From NCBI RefSeq assembly GCF_042659465.1, contig NZ_JBHSSW010000028.1:62001-126000 (forward strand): a stretch of DNA of 64,000 nucleotides. Reading direction: 5' to 3'. The notes below the pieces were generated by a model. It was given only the letters and a program-made list of their open reading frames with translations, did not search any database and was not told the DNA's origin. Below are positions 32,331 to 41,580 of the stretch, piece by piece; within the stretch, counting starts at the first letter, position 1; each line of letters starts with the position of its first letter. Origin of the DNA: Ponticaulis profundi (GTDB lineage: Bacteria; Pseudomonadota; Alphaproteobacteria; Caulobacterales; Hyphomonadaceae). A program made the position numbers and the translations under genes.

Positions 32331-33738
32331 AACTTAGGGCAGTCTCGTCTTTTCTGAAAGACCAATTCATTTCTGCCGCCAGATAAGCGAAAGCTGCATA
32401 CGTGCTGACGTTCTGGCGGAAATCTGCCGGATCTATTTTATCGAATGTGTCGTCCGGCGTGTGGTGCAGATCAAAATAATCCCAGCCATTCTGCTGTGGC
32501 GTTACAACTGGCACACCGCTGCGTGCCAGCATGGAGATATCCGGGCCGCCGCCGGCTTCATTATTGCCGGGCGCTATACCAAGCGGTTGGAGGGCTTCTT
32601 GTATGGCGCGGGCATAGGGGAGTGCGGCTTCGGAGAAGCGGGTGTCAAACCGCCATATCCGGTCAGCCCCGAAATCACTTTCGGCGGCGAGCACGATATT
32701 GCTCAAGTCAGCAGCATGTCGCTTCGCATAAGCATGGCCCCCGAGCAGTCCGACTTCCTCTGACCCATAGAGCACGACCTGAATCGTTCGGCGCGGCGCT
32801 TCCTCCAGCTCCATGATCAGCTTTGCAGCGCCCACGACAATGCCGCAGCCTGCGCCATCATCAATTGCACCCGTGCCGAGATCCCAGCTGTCGAGATGGC
32901 AGCCGATCAGGATTTTCTCGTCCGGTGTTTCCCGTCCTGTGATTTCCGCGATGACATTGCCGGATGGCGCATTCGGGCTGGTCTCGACCTGAATGTTGAG
33001 ATTCACCGTGACAGGTTGCCAGCTCATCAGACGTGTCAGCTGGTCTGCATCGGGTGGAGACAGAGCTGCGGCAGGGCCGGCACCTTCTGCTTCTCCTCTG
33101 GCCATCATGCCGGTGTGTGGAAAGCGGGCTGTTTGTGTGCCGACAGAACGGATCAGGCAGGCGAGACCGCCCTTGTCGATCGTTGCTGTCGCACAATTGC
33201 GTCGCTTGCGGACAGCCATCCCGTATCCGGAGCCATCCTGTGTCCGGGTCATTTTTTCATCGATAAAGACGATTTTGCCTTCAACCAGCTCTCTTGAAGC
33301 GGCATTCAGTTCCGCCATGTTGGAAAAGCGGACCAATTCAGCGGTGATCCCGCCCTCTGAAGTGCTGGTGGACCCGCCAAGCGCGGTAATGGTCAGCGGT
33401 TGCGGAGCGGGAGATACCACGCTGGCGCTTTCTTCGATCCGGTTCCAGTACGGAATGGTGAAAGGCTCGATGGTGACGGAATCGAAGCCGAGCGCCTTGA
33501 GTTCAGCAGCAGCCCAGTCGCGTGCACGCGCCTCTGCTTCGGAACCGGCAAGTCGAGGCCCGATGCGGGTCGTGAGATCTTCGGTAAAGGTCAGGCCGAC
33601 ATCATCGGTGCTGCCTGCCACAATAAGTCGCTGAACGGTGTCTTCGACAGGCGCCGGAATTTCAGCTACCTCTTGCGCCGCGGCAGAAAGGCCTGCCAAT
33701 ACGCTTCCGAAAAGAACAAAACGAAACTGGTCCAACAT
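32323..33738 (-). CDS. Secreted M28-family zinc peptidase
   Basis: A 471-residue enzyme with a signal peptide (cleavage near SAAAQ, residue 22), an inserted PA-like region (about 120-230), and an M28 catalytic domain. Zinc ligands are visible in IGCHLDSWD, AIDDGAGCG, YGSEEVGLLGG (base Glu and ligand Glu), ESDFGADR and DLHHTPDDTFD. It resembles bacterial aminopeptidases or glutamate carboxypeptidase-like enzymes acting in the periplasm. It is probably the first gene before the ArsR regulator, although the latter may have its own promoter. Confidence 0.92.
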   Translation of the reverse strand: MLDQFRFVLFGSVLAGLSAAAQEVAEIPAPVEDTVQRLIVAGSTDDVGLTFTEDLTTRIGPRLAGSEAEARARDWAAAELKALGFDSVTIEPFTIPYWNRIEESASVVSPAPQPLTITALGGSTSTSEGGITAELVRFSNMAELNAASRELVEGKIVFIDEKMTRTQDGSGYGMAVRKRRNCATATIDKGGLACLIRSVGTQTARFPHTGMMARGEAEGAGPAAALSPPDADQLTRLMSWQPVTVNLNIQVETSPNAPSGNVIAEITGRETPDEKILIGCHLDSWDLGTGAIDDGAGCGIVVGAAKLIMELEEAPRRTIQVVLYGSEEVGLLGGHAYAKRHAADLSNIVLAAESDFGADRIWRFDTRFSEAALPYARAIQEALQPLGIAPGNNEAGGGPDISMLARSGVPVVTPQQNGWDYFDLHHTPDDTFDKIDPADFRQNVSTYAAFAYLAAEMNWSFRKDETALSSE

Positions 33739-33831
33739 AGCTCTCGATTCCCGGATACAGTAAGTAGAAAAGACGGCCCGAATGTCAATTTAATTGCGCT
33801 TTAGCGGACTACTATAAGAAGAATTTTGCAG

Positions 33832-34560
33832 ATGAAAGACAATTTCCCACCAATTCGCCTGCGTCCTGGTCTCGATCCTGCGCCGTTCGCGCAAGCGTAT
33901 GCGGAAAAGAAGTTTGTTCAGGTCCCGGATATTTTTGAACCTGAGCTAGCGCAGGCGCTGGAACAGATGCTGTCTGGCCTTCCATGGCGGCTGACCTTTA
34001 ATGAGCCGGGAGAAGGCAATATCCAGCTGACCCGAGAAGACATGCAAAGGCTTGGTCAGCAAGGCGTGCAGCAACGCATGGCAAATGTCATGAAGCTTGC
34101 GACGCAAAACTGGGGCTATTGCTACAATACTTACCAGATGAATCAGGCGGCGCGAGAGCAACGCGACCCTGATCACCCGATCCATCAGCTGACGCAATTT
34201 CTGAACAGTCCGGAGTTCATGGAATTCGGTGCGGCCATTATAGGTGAAACCGGGATTACCCAGGTCGACTGTCAGGCCACGCTCTATACGCGCGGATCGT
34301 TTCTGACGCGGCACATTGATGATGGCATCCACAGTGAGCGCCGTTGCGCTTACACGCTTGGCTTCACCGATGGCTGGATGACGGACTGGGGCGGACTTTT
34401 GATGTTCCTGGATGAAAACACCGACATTGAGTCGGCATTTCTGCCGCGATTCAACACACTGACTTTATTTGATGGCCGGAAAATCCACTCGGTGAGCCAG
34501 GTTTCTGCATTCGCGGGTAAGCCAAGGTTATCGATTGCCGGCTGGTTGAGGAATGACTGA
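33832..34560 (+). CDS. 2-oxoglutarate-Fe(II) oxygenase, prolyl-hydroxylase type
   Basis: A 242-residue protein whose C-terminal half has the double-stranded beta-helix facial triad: H-x-D in FLTRHIDDG, a distal His in DGRKIHSVSQV and a 2-oxoglutarate-binding Arg in GKPRLSIAGW. The N-terminal half (PIRLRPGLDPAPFAQAYAEK) matches the SM-20/Ofd1-like group that hydroxylates protein prolyl residues. TTG at 33826 is in frame, but ATG at 33832 is better spaced from AAGAAG. Its stop overlaps the start of the small membrane protein gene by one base. Confidence 0.85.
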   Translation: MKDNFPPIRLRPGLDPAPFAQAYAEKKFVQVPDIFEPELAQALEQMLSGLPWRLTFNEPGEGNIQLTREDMQRLGQQGVQQRMANVMKLATQNWGYCYNTYQMNQAAREQRDPDHPIHQLTQFLNSPEFMEFGAAIIGETGITQVDCQATLYTRGSFLTRHIDDGIHSERRCAYTLGFTDGWMTDWGGLLMFLDENTDIESAFLPRFNTLTLFDGRKIHSVSQVSAFAGKPRLSIAGWLRND

Positions 34561-34763
34561 TGCGTAAGTATTTTTTCTGGTTTGGCGTAGCCAATATTGT
34601 ACTCGGCCTGATCCTGGCGCTCTATATGCTTTTGAACATCGAAGCCTTTGGATCACTGGAGAACGCAGATACCAGCAAGATCGAGGTGTTCTTTATTGCT
34701 TTCGCACCGATCTTTACTGGCATCGCTTTGATGATTTCAGGCTGGCCGCAGAAAAACCGCTGA
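34560..34763 (+). CDS. Small two-helix membrane protein
   Basis: A 67-residue protein with two hydrophobic helices (about 5-25 and 43-60) joined by a short acidic loop. Its ATG shares a base with the preceding TGA (TGATG), so it is coupled to the oxygenase gene. The family is not recognised. It might anchor or assist the oxygenase, but only the gene order suggests this. Confidence 0.7.
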   Translation: MRKYFFWFGVANIVLGLILALYMLLNIEAFGSLENADTSKIEVFFIAFAPIFTGIALMISGWPQKNR

Positions 34764-34801
34764 ATCGACATCGAGTGTGCCTGGCGGTTTGTGATGGATC
34801 G

Positions 34802-35584
34802 TCAGGCACGCAATGCGTGAGACGAATTTGCATCGTTTGTGATGTAGATTGGGTTTGCCAGCCCTTCGAATTCAGGGCGGCCCATAAGATAGCCTTGCAT
34901 CAAGGTCACGCCCATATCCCGCAAGACGGTGTATTCGTCAAAGGTTTCAATCCCCTCGCAAATCGGTGTGGTGCCGAGGTCGCGGAGCATAGCCAGCGTG
35001 TGCTTCAGCACGGTGCGCTTGGTCTGATCCTGGTCGATGTCGCGGATCAGCGCCATGTCAATTTTTACGAAATCCGGTTGGAAGCGTGTGATGAGATCCA
35101 GTCCGGCATAACCCGCGCCGAAATCGTCAATCGCGGTTGCAAAACCCATGGCCTGGTAGGCGCGCAGAATGTTCAGAATATGCTGAGGTTCAATGTATTC
35201 TGACTCATTGAACTCAAACATAATCTTCTTGATTGGAAACTTGCATCGCGTGGCGGCCAACAAGGTGGTCCGGATGCAGGCACGGGGCTCATAAACGGCA
35301 TTTGGAAGAAAGTTGATCGATAGAAAGGCGTCGCCTTCATTCAGATCGAGTTTTGCGGCAGTTTCAATGGCGGTCACCCGGCACTTCTGATCGAAGTCAT
35401 AACGGTTCGCCTGGTCCACAAGAGACAATACCGACCCTGCACCGGCGCCGTCTGTTCCGCGCACCAAGGCTTCGTGACCGAAAACGGATTGAGCCTCCAT
35501 GTCGAGGATGGGCTGGAATGCCATGCTGATCGATGGAGAGAATCCTTTTCCATTCTGACAGCCTTCACAAACGGATCGAGCCAA
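34802..35584 (-). CDS. EAL-domain cyclic-di-GMP phosphodiesterase
   Basis: A 260-residue stand-alone EAL protein. Metal and substrate motifs are present: EALVRG, LSINFLPNAVYEP, FEFNESEYIE, IDDFGAGYAG, VKIDMALIRD and CEGIETFDEY. A hydrolytically active enzyme is therefore expected, cutting c-di-GMP to pGpG. It resembles the short EAL proteins of the YcgF/BlrP-like subgroup, but no BLUF domain is present; only a short N-terminus with CEGC. It would lower c-di-GMP and promote motility over attachment. Confidence 0.92.
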   Translation of the reverse strand: MARSVCEGCQNGKGFSPSISMAFQPILDMEAQSVFGHEALVRGTDGAGAGSVLSLVDQANRYDFDQKCRVTAIETAAKLDLNEGDAFLSINFLPNAVYEPRACIRTTLLAATRCKFPIKKIMFEFNESEYIEPQHILNILRAYQAMGFATAIDDFGAGYAGLDLITRFQPDFVKIDMALIRDIDQDQTKRTVLKHTLAMLRDLGTTPICEGIETFDEYTVLRDMGVTLMQGYLMGRPEFEGLANPIYITNDANSSHALRA

Positions 35585-35687
35585 GAATTCTCCAATGCTG
35601 ACTTGTGTATTGGAGCTGACTGTACCGCACAGGCTTTAATGCCGCGTTGATTTCATTCAGAAATCTGGAAGGCTTTCTCTAAACGAG

Positions 35688-35715
35688 AAGTGGCGCCCAC
35701 GTATGAGCGCCACTT
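35688..35715 (-). terminator. Probable terminator of mdh
   Basis: AAGTGGCGC and its complement with a 10-base loop lie 60 bases beyond the mdh stop. The U tract is weak on the minus strand (CTTCTCGTTT), so confidence is moderate. Confidence 0.55.
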
Positions 35716-35776
35716 CAATTGTTTAAAAACCGGCCGCCGTTAGGTGATCAGACCAGTTTGTATTTTTAAAGATCGC

Positions 35777-36757
35777 CTAGGCGAACAGTTTCTCGACAGC
35801 CGAACGCTCTTCGCGGAGCTCTTTGTCTGTCGCGTCCATTTTCGCGCGAGAGAAGTCGTTGATTTCGAGGCCCTGAACGATCTCATACTTGCCGTCTTTG
35901 CATGTGCAAGGATAGCCGTAGATCACGCCTGGCTCGATGTCGTACGATCCGTCAGATGGGATACCCATAGATACCCACTCACCTTCTGGCGTGCCCAGCG
36001 CCCAAGAGCGCATATGGTCGATCGCAGCAGACGCAGCAGATGCCGCAGATGAAGCGCCACGGGCTTTGATGATCGCTGCACCGCGCTGCTGAACTTCCGG
36101 GATGTAGGTGTTGTCATACCAGTCCATATCGACCAGCTCGAGCGCTGGCTGACCTTTGACCGTTGTGTGGTGCAGGTCTGGATACTGAGTGGCAGAGTGG
36201 TTGCCCCAGATGATCATGTTTTTGACGTCTGTGTTGTGCGTACCGGTTTTTTCAGCAAGCTGGCTCATGCCGCGATTGTGGTCGAGGCGAACCATAGCTG
36301 TGAAGCATTTCGGATCGAGGTCCGGCGCATTCATCTGAGCGATGAGCGCATTCGTGTTGGCTGGGTTGCCGACAACCAGAACTTTGACGTCGCGGCTGGC
36401 GTGGTCGTTGATCGCTTTACCCTGAGGGCCGAAAATGCCGCCATTTGCTTCGAGCAGGTCTTTACGTTCCATGCCGGCCTTGCGTGGCATAGCGCCAACG
36501 AGCAGGGCATAGTCAGCATCTTTGAAAGCAACATTCGGATCATCGGTTGGAACGATGCCAGCCAGAAGTGGGAATGCGCAGTCATTCAGCTCCATGCAAA
36601 CGCCTTCGAGCGCACCTAGCGCAGGCGTGATTTCGAGGAGTTGCAGAATAACCGGCTGATCCGGGCCGAGCATGTCGCCAGATGCGATACGGAAAAGCAG
36701 AGCGTAGCCGATCTGACCAGCTGCACCTGTTACGGCGACGCGAACGGGTTCTTTCAT
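35777..36757 (-). CDS. mdh: Malate dehydrogenase, cytosolic-like (type 2)
   Basis: A 326-residue enzyme that oxidises malate to oxaloacetate. The start is MKEPVRVAVTGAAGQIGYAL (NAD loop GAAGQIG). MPRKAGMERKDLLEANG, VVGNPANTNA and the catalytic IWGNHSATQYPD histidine are typical of the type 2 group. GAGGA precedes the ATG at 36757; the longer reading from 36853 is rejected. It lies about 9 kb from sucC. As I recall, the better-studied alphaproteobacteria (Caulobacter, Rhizobium) carry the lactate-dehydrogenase-like type 3 enzyme next to sucC. Confidence 0.95.
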   Translation of the reverse strand: MKEPVRVAVTGAAGQIGYALLFRIASGDMLGPDQPVILQLLEITPALGALEGVCMELNDCAFPLLAGIVPTDDPNVAFKDADYALLVGAMPRKAGMERKDLLEANGGIFGPQGKAINDHASRDVKVLVVGNPANTNALIAQMNAPDLDPKCFTAMVRLDHNRGMSQLAEKTGTHNTDVKNMIIWGNHSATQYPDLHHTTVKGQPALELVDMDWYDNTYIPEVQQRGAAIIKARGASSAASAASAAIDHMRSWALGTPEGEWVSMGIPSDGSYDIEPGVIYGYPCTCKDGKYEIVQGLEINDFSRAKMDATDKELREERSAVEKLFA

Positions 36758-37166
36758 GATGAAATCCTCACTGAGCAATTGTGTTGGGTCGGATGCATGC
36801 GGCGACATGTGGTGTAGGCCGCATAGAAAAGTCGAGATTCCGCTGATCTGCACACGTCGTGTCGGACATTAGCTGTCTGAACGTGTGGCAATTGCGGTTC
36901 TCCTTGTTCTCTGGCTCGTGAAATGAGCGAACAAACCAATTTTCAGGCGCGTGGAATGATATCTATCGCGTCCTGTTGATCAGTCTGGCCGGAGCGATAC
37001 CGCAAGGCGGGGGCAAGCGCAATGTTCTCGCCCTTCGACACTGGTCTGATTTGGCAATAAACGCCTTCAGCTTGCAGATTGGAAGGAAATCCGCTTTGTT
37101 CGCTTTCTTGTGTTTCCGATTTCAAAGGGGTTAGTGATAGCTGACTTACATAAACGGGAGGGCAAG
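36758..37166. other. Divergent promoter region between mdh and GST-like gene
   Basis: About 410 bases with no credible ORF: the only frames are short, unsupported by ribosome sites and of odd composition. It presumably contains both promoters. I see no clear terminator, RNA gene or repeat. Confidence 0.6.
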
Positions 37167-38258
37167 ATGACCGGATACAAGCTCTATGGCGCAGAGGTCA
37201 GTTACTATTCCGGAAAAGCACGAGCCTATCTGCGCTGGAAAGGCGTTCCTTTTGTGGACGTGGCGGCGACGCAGGACGTGTACAAGAATGTTATTCTGCC
37301 GAATGTCGGATGGGCGGTGATCCCGGTTCTGGAAACTCCGGAAGGTCAGATCATACAAGACTCGGCGGATATTATCACGCATGTTGAGAAGCAGCATAGC
37401 ACCGGTGAACCTGTGCAGCCGCCGTCCGGGTTGCAGGCTTTTGTGAGTGCGTTGCTCCACCTGTACGGCGACGAATGGCTCGTGCTGCCCGCCATGCATT
37501 ATCGCTGGAATCACAATGAAGAATGGACCTATGGCGAATTTGGACGAATGTCAGCGCCGGACCAATCACCCGAAGAACAGTATGACATTGGCCGCAAGAA
37601 TGGTCAGAAGTTCAAAGGGGCACTTCCAGTTCTCGGGATATCAGAAGCCACCGCTCCCGGAGTTGAAGCTTCCTATCTCGCTTTCCTGGATGATTTTTCC
37701 AGACATCTGGAGAGCCATAGCTATTTGCTGGGGGACCGTCCGAGCCTCGGTGATTTCGCATTCATCGGTCCGCTATATGCCCATTTGTATCGCGATCCGG
37801 CATCCTGGGATCTGATGCTGAAGCGAGCTCCGAAAGTCGCGGACTGGGTCGAGCGCGTTTATGCGGGGCAGGGCGGTTCTGGAGATCTTGTGGGTGGAGA
37901 TAGCATACCGGACACGCTGCTCCCGATATTGGCGCGACAGATGCGCGAGCAAATCCCGGCCCTGATGAAAACCATCGCTCATTTCCAGGTGTGGCAACAA
38001 AATGAATCAGCCGGGTCGTTTGTGCCACGTGGGCTTGGTGAAATTACAATCGAAGTGGAAGGTCGAAATGGTCCTGCCATTGCGAGAAGCTTCCCGCTGT
38101 TCCGCCTTCAGGATGTTCTTGATGCATACGCTGGACTAACCGGCGATGAGCGCACGCGAGCTGATGTCCTGCTGGAGGAAATCGGCGGTGAAGAGATCAC
38201 GAAACTGAAATTACCGCGTCGACTGATGCGCAAGGACTACCGGCTCGCTTTGGCGTAG
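37167..38258 (+). CDS. Glutathione S-transferase-like protein with long C-terminal extension
   Basis: A 363-residue protein. The N-terminal thioredoxin-like domain (YKLYGAEVSYYSGKARAYL, then IPVLETPEGQIIQDSADI) and a helical GST domain with SYLLGDRPSLGDFAFIGPLY are clear. It then continues about 120 residues beyond the usual GST end (from about 250; PILARQMREQIPALMKTI, FRLQDVLDAYAGL). The ATG at 37167 has GGGAGG just upstream; a longer frame from 37110 is unsupported. Conjugating activity or substrate cannot be inferred. Confidence 0.85.
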   Translation: MTGYKLYGAEVSYYSGKARAYLRWKGVPFVDVAATQDVYKNVILPNVGWAVIPVLETPEGQIIQDSADIITHVEKQHSTGEPVQPPSGLQAFVSALLHLYGDEWLVLPAMHYRWNHNEEWTYGEFGRMSAPDQSPEEQYDIGRKNGQKFKGALPVLGISEATAPGVEASYLAFLDDFSRHLESHSYLLGDRPSLGDFAFIGPLYAHLYRDPASWDLMLKRAPKVADWVERVYAGQGGSGDLVGGDSIPDTLLPILARQMREQIPALMKTIAHFQVWQQNESAGSFVPRGLGEITIEVEGRNGPAIARSFPLFRLQDVLDAYAGLTGDERTRADVLLEEIGGEEITKLKLPRRLMRKDYRLALA

Positions 38259-38268
38259 TCTTCCGGCT

Positions 38269-38922
38269 TCAGCTTGATGCGAGGGGCTGGCGCAGGGCCG
38301 GTGTGAGCCCGTCCCTCAAACCGAAAGATTTCAGCAATTCGCTAATCACCTGGTCCCGGTCGCCACCATATTGCATCATGCGCATCACCAGTTCGTTCTC
38401 GCGATTGCGCTGGAAGCGGTCCATGTCGACTTTCCAGTCTCCGCTTTCTTCAACGAAATTGATGGCATAAGGCGTTTCGAGATTGTTGTGCGTGAGGTTC
38501 GCCCAGGCCGCAGTATCTTCGACCTGGAGTGACGTCAGCTTGAACTCGTTGAGATCTGCCACGCCCAGCATTTTGTTCTTCGCCAGAATATTGATGATGT
38601 CGCGGCCGCGGAATTTTTCCAGCGCGGCCCGTTTGAACTGAGATCGCAGATAATAGATGCTGACTTCATCATAGATGCTCAGCTGATACATATCTGCGCC
38701 CCCAGTCAGGGCGAGGCGGCGAAGTTTGTCGAAATGCTGTAGGGTCTGCTCGCTGACGAGCTGTTCGACCTGATCACCCCGTCCGGCTTCGACGGATTTC
38801 TTGAAGTCGCCAAACACCTGATTGACTTGCTGTGTCGGAGACTTTGAGCAGGAGGCCGCTAGCAACGCTGTGGCAAGGAGTGTCAGCTTTGCTGCTCTTC
38901 CGAGTGTCGAAAGTCTCAACAT
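38269..38922 (-). CDS. Lipoprotein of unknown function
   Basis: A 217-residue protein with a lipoprotein signal (lipobox LAASC, Cys25). The mature part is mostly helical with VFGDFKKSVEAGRGDQVEQL, and a later segment YAINFVEESGDWKVDMDRF resembling the end of NTF2-like folds. I do not recognise the family. It is probably anchored in the outer membrane facing the periplasm. It is convergent with the GST-like gene, with only 10 bases between the stops. Confidence 0.75.
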   Translation of the reverse strand: MLRLSTLGRAAKLTLLATALLAASCSKSPTQQVNQVFGDFKKSVEAGRGDQVEQLVSEQTLQHFDKLRRLALTGGADMYQLSIYDEVSIYYLRSQFKRAALEKFRGRDIINILAKNKMLGVADLNEFKLTSLQVEDTAAWANLTHNNLETPYAINFVEESGDWKVDMDRFQRNRENELVMRMMQYGGDRDQVISELLKSFGLRDGLTPALRQPLASS

Positions 38923-39054
38923 ATATCTTTCCCCGTCGGACGAAATCTGCCTGATGAAGGCAATTCTAAAGCTTAAGCGGGAATATTTCGTTAACGGGCT
39001 AAGGTTAGTTTTTTACCGAATTTGCGTCGATGGCTGGTTTCGCATGTCCAGGTT

Positions 39055-39528
39055 TTACTTTGGTCTCGCGGCGATACACTCGATTTCAAGACTGGCTCCC
39101 AGTGCAATGCCGTCCACGCCGAAGGTTGATCTTGCGGGTTTGGGATCAGGCAGCGCCGCCATATAGGCCTCGTTCATCGCGCCATATTCATTCATGTCTT
39201 CGAGGAATACAGTGCATTTAACGATATGGCTGAGGTCTGCGCCCTGTCTGGCGAGGACCGTTTCGATGTTATTAAAAATCTGAGTGGTTTCTGCGCCGAC
39301 CCCACCCTCAACAGGCGAGCGGCTTCCAGGCTCGACGCCAAGCGCTCCGGAAAGAAAGATCAGATCACCAGCGACCACCGCCGGTGAAAATGGCAGACCG
39401 AGGCCCGCGCCGGGCTCCTTGTCGTAGATAACTTCGGGCGTGTTGGATGCCGTTTCGACATTTGTCGTGACGCAACCGCCAAGGCCTGTGCAGCATACTC
39501 CGGCAAGTCCTATCAGCAATCGTTTCAT
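39055..39528 (-). CDS. RidA-family protein exported as a lipoprotein
   Basis: A 157-residue protein. Starting from ATG 39528 (GGAGGGG just upstream) it has a lipoprotein signal MKRLLIGLAGVCCTGLGGC with a lipobox. The rest is a RidA/YjgF domain with GDLIFLSGALGVEPG, TTQIFNNIETVLARQGADLS, IVKCTVFLEDM and the C-terminal IECIAARP. The conserved Arg (PARSTFGV) is present. Cytosolic RidA removes reactive enamines; a lipoprotein version would act in the periplasm and may have another substrate. Confidence 0.85.
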   Translation of the reverse strand: MKRLLIGLAGVCCTGLGGCVTTNVETASNTPEVIYDKEPGAGLGLPFSPAVVAGDLIFLSGALGVEPGSRSPVEGGVGAETTQIFNNIETVLARQGADLSHIVKCTVFLEDMNEYGAMNEAYMAALPDPKPARSTFGVDGIALGASLEIECIAARPK

Positions 39529-39653
39529 GCGCCCCTCCAAGTGTCTGATTTGAGGTGAGGTGAAACAGCAGGGAGCTGGTTTGCAACCGAGAAAGTAGCG
39601 GCGGCATGATTGACGGCCGTGACGATCAGGAAGTCATCATGGCCTGCCAAAGA

Positions 39654-40799
39654 TTAGGCAGGATTTGCGTCCTCATTGGCCTCGCCGGTACTGTGTTCTG
39701 AGGCGAGATAATCAGCGCTTCGCATTTCAAAGAGACGAGATGCGGTACGTTCGAATTCAAAGGCACCGTCACCGGCGACATAGAGCTCATTGGGTTCAGC
39801 TTCGGCGGACACGATCACCTTCGCGTGTGCCTCGTAAAGCGCATCGATCAATGTGACAAAGCGAGTCGCTGCATTGTGATTGTCCGGCCCGAGCTGCGGC
39901 ACGTCATCAATAAGGACCGTATCGAATTGACGCGCCAGTGTCAGATAGTCAGCCGCTCCGAGCGGGCGATTGCAGAGCTCTTCAAAACTCATGCGGGCGA
40001 CCCCGGCCGCTTGTTTTGGAATGCGCCATTCACGTCCATTGACCGTCAGATGGCATTCCTGGGGTTCTGCGTCATTGGTCAAACGCTTCCAGGCATCATC
40101 CATCGCCTGGCGAGAGGCATCGTTCAGGGGCGCGTAATAGACCGGTGCTGCCGTCAGACGCTCCAGCCGGTAGTCCCGGTCTGAGCGAATCTCATGAATG
40201 GTGTGCGTCTTCTTGAGTAGCTCGATAAAAGGCAAAAAGCGCTGGCGATTGAGGCCATTCTTGTAGAGATCATCCGGCGGTCGGTTCGATGTGGCAACGA
40301 CCACAACATGACGTTCCAGAAGTTTTTCAAACAGGCGTGACAGCAACATCGCATCGGCAATGTCCTTGACCTGAAATTCATCGAAACAGAGGAGCTCAGA
40401 GGTGCTCGCAATCTTTTTGGCCGCTGGCGGGATAGGGTCATCATCTGATCCCTTCACTGCCCAGCCGCTGGCCCGACGTTCAGATTTTGACTTCTTCTTC
40501 CACTCATTGATGAAGGCATGCGTTTCCTGCATGAAATCGTGGAAGTGCACCCGGCGCTTGTTTTCGATTTCTATGGTCGAAAAGAACAGATCCATCAGCA
40601 TGGACTTACCGCGTCCGACGCCGCCCCATAGATAAAGGCCCTTTACGGGTTTCGGTTTGGAGAACCAGCCGGAACCGCCACGGTTCTCGAGTTTCTGTTC
40701 AAGCTGATCGAGCAGTCCGGCAATTTCAGCCTGCGCAGCATCAGGCTCGATCTTTCTGCTTTCCAGGCGCGCCTGATAGGCTTCGAGTAATTTTCCCAT
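39654..40799 (-). CDS. zapE: ZapE / AFG1-type ATPase
   Basis: A 381-residue AAA-like ATPase with YLWGGVGRGKSMLMD (Walker A), LLCFDEFQVKDIADAMLL (Walker B), VVATSNRPPDDLYKNGLNRQRFLPF and the C-terminal DDVPQLG and RFVTLIDALYE motifs. These are the characteristic ZapE/Afg1 elements. ZapE associates with the division ring in E. coli, and AFG1 supports respiratory-chain quality control in mitochondria. The start at 40799 (MGKLLEAYQARL) lies 1 base after the rhomboid gene stop; the longer frame from 40844 would overlap it heavily. Confidence 0.93.
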   Translation of the reverse strand: MGKLLEAYQARLESRKIEPDAAQAEIAGLLDQLEQKLENRGGSGWFSKPKPVKGLYLWGGVGRGKSMLMDLFFSTIEIENKRRVHFHDFMQETHAFINEWKKKSKSERRASGWAVKGSDDDPIPPAAKKIASTSELLCFDEFQVKDIADAMLLSRLFEKLLERHVVVVATSNRPPDDLYKNGLNRQRFLPFIELLKKTHTIHEIRSDRDYRLERLTAAPVYYAPLNDASRQAMDDAWKRLTNDAEPQECHLTVNGREWRIPKQAAGVARMSFEELCNRPLGAADYLTLARQFDTVLIDDVPQLGPDNHNAATRFVTLIDALYEAHAKVIVSAEAEPNELYVAGDGAFEFERTASRLFEMRSADYLASEHSTGEANEDANPA

Positions 40800-40800
40800 G

Positions 40801-41415
40801 TCAGCCAAACAATCCGGAAATCTCATTGAGGAAATGCGGGACAATCTCAGGCTTGAGCAGAATTGTCAGGAGAACACCACCAATCGCGCCGCCCAGATGC
40901 GCGTCATGCCCAATATTATCGCGCCGCGCGCCCATGCCGTACACGCTGTACGCCACATAGAGGACGGCGAAAAGTATGGCAGGAATTGGGATAATGCCGA
41001 AGAAATAGATCATTTCGAACGGGGCGTAGAGGCAAAAGCTGAACAACACTCCTGAAACAGCACCCGATGCCCCGAGTGCAGCATAATCCATATTTTTGGC
41101 ATTCATCACCAATGCCAGCGCGCTGCCTGCAAGCAGGGAGCCCAGATAGACCAGAAAAAACGTCTGGGGTCCCAGCACGAATTCCATCAACGGACCAAAG
41201 AAGAACAGGGTCAGCATGTTCACAAACAGGTGCATCGGATCTGCATGCAGGAAACCGGAGACCAACACGCGATGCCATTCCTGTCGCTTCAGTACGCCTT
41301 CGGTGGTTAGCAGGCCCCAGCGTACAAATCTGTCGTTTGTGAAACCGATAATGCTGAGGAAGACATTGGCGACAATGAAAATAAGGGTCGCTTGCGTCAG
41401 TCCCATCTGTTCCAT
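40801..41415 (-). CDS. Rhomboid-family intramembrane serine protease
   Basis: A 204-residue protein with six membrane segments. Catalytic residues are visible: Ser117 in GASGAVSG and His173 in HDAHLGGA, with H57/H62/N66 in FLHADPMHLFVNM forming the oxyanion and helix-2 motif. It cleaves membrane proteins within or near the bilayer; the substrate is unknown. The gene precedes zapE by 1 base and both are probably cotranscribed. Confidence 0.93.
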   Translation of the reverse strand: MEQMGLTQATLIFIVANVFLSIIGFTNDRFVRWGLLTTEGVLKRQEWHRVLVSGFLHADPMHLFVNMLTLFFFGPLMEFVLGPQTFFLVYLGSLLAGSALALVMNAKNMDYAALGASGAVSGVLFSFCLYAPFEMIYFFGIIPIPAILFAVLYVAYSVYGMGARRDNIGHDAHLGGAIGGVLLTILLKPEIVPHFLNEISGLFG

Positions 41416-41527
41416 GCTGAAAGCGTCCTGCTTTTGTTGAGCATTCTTCCGGAGTTTTATGCCGGTCGAACGAAAATTCTACATTCTCATTCTCACCTAG
41501 GAGGTCTGACGCCTTCCGCCAACAAAA

Positions 41528-41553
41528 AAGCAGTGCGGAAGCCCACACTGCTT
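41528..41553 (-). terminator. Terminator of the response-regulator gene
   Basis: AAGCAGTG and CACTGCTT form a stem 28 bases beyond the response-regulator stop. On the minus strand it is followed by a U-run (complement of AACAAAAAAG). Confidence 0.78.
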
Positions 41554-41580
41554 GATCGAAGTCCAAATTTTCCGACGTGT

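Noticed and set aside
36943..37125. Minus-strand ORF of 60 residues between mdh and the GST-like gene
   Set aside because: It starts at TTG without a ribosome site, has no recognisable features and covers the probable promoter region.
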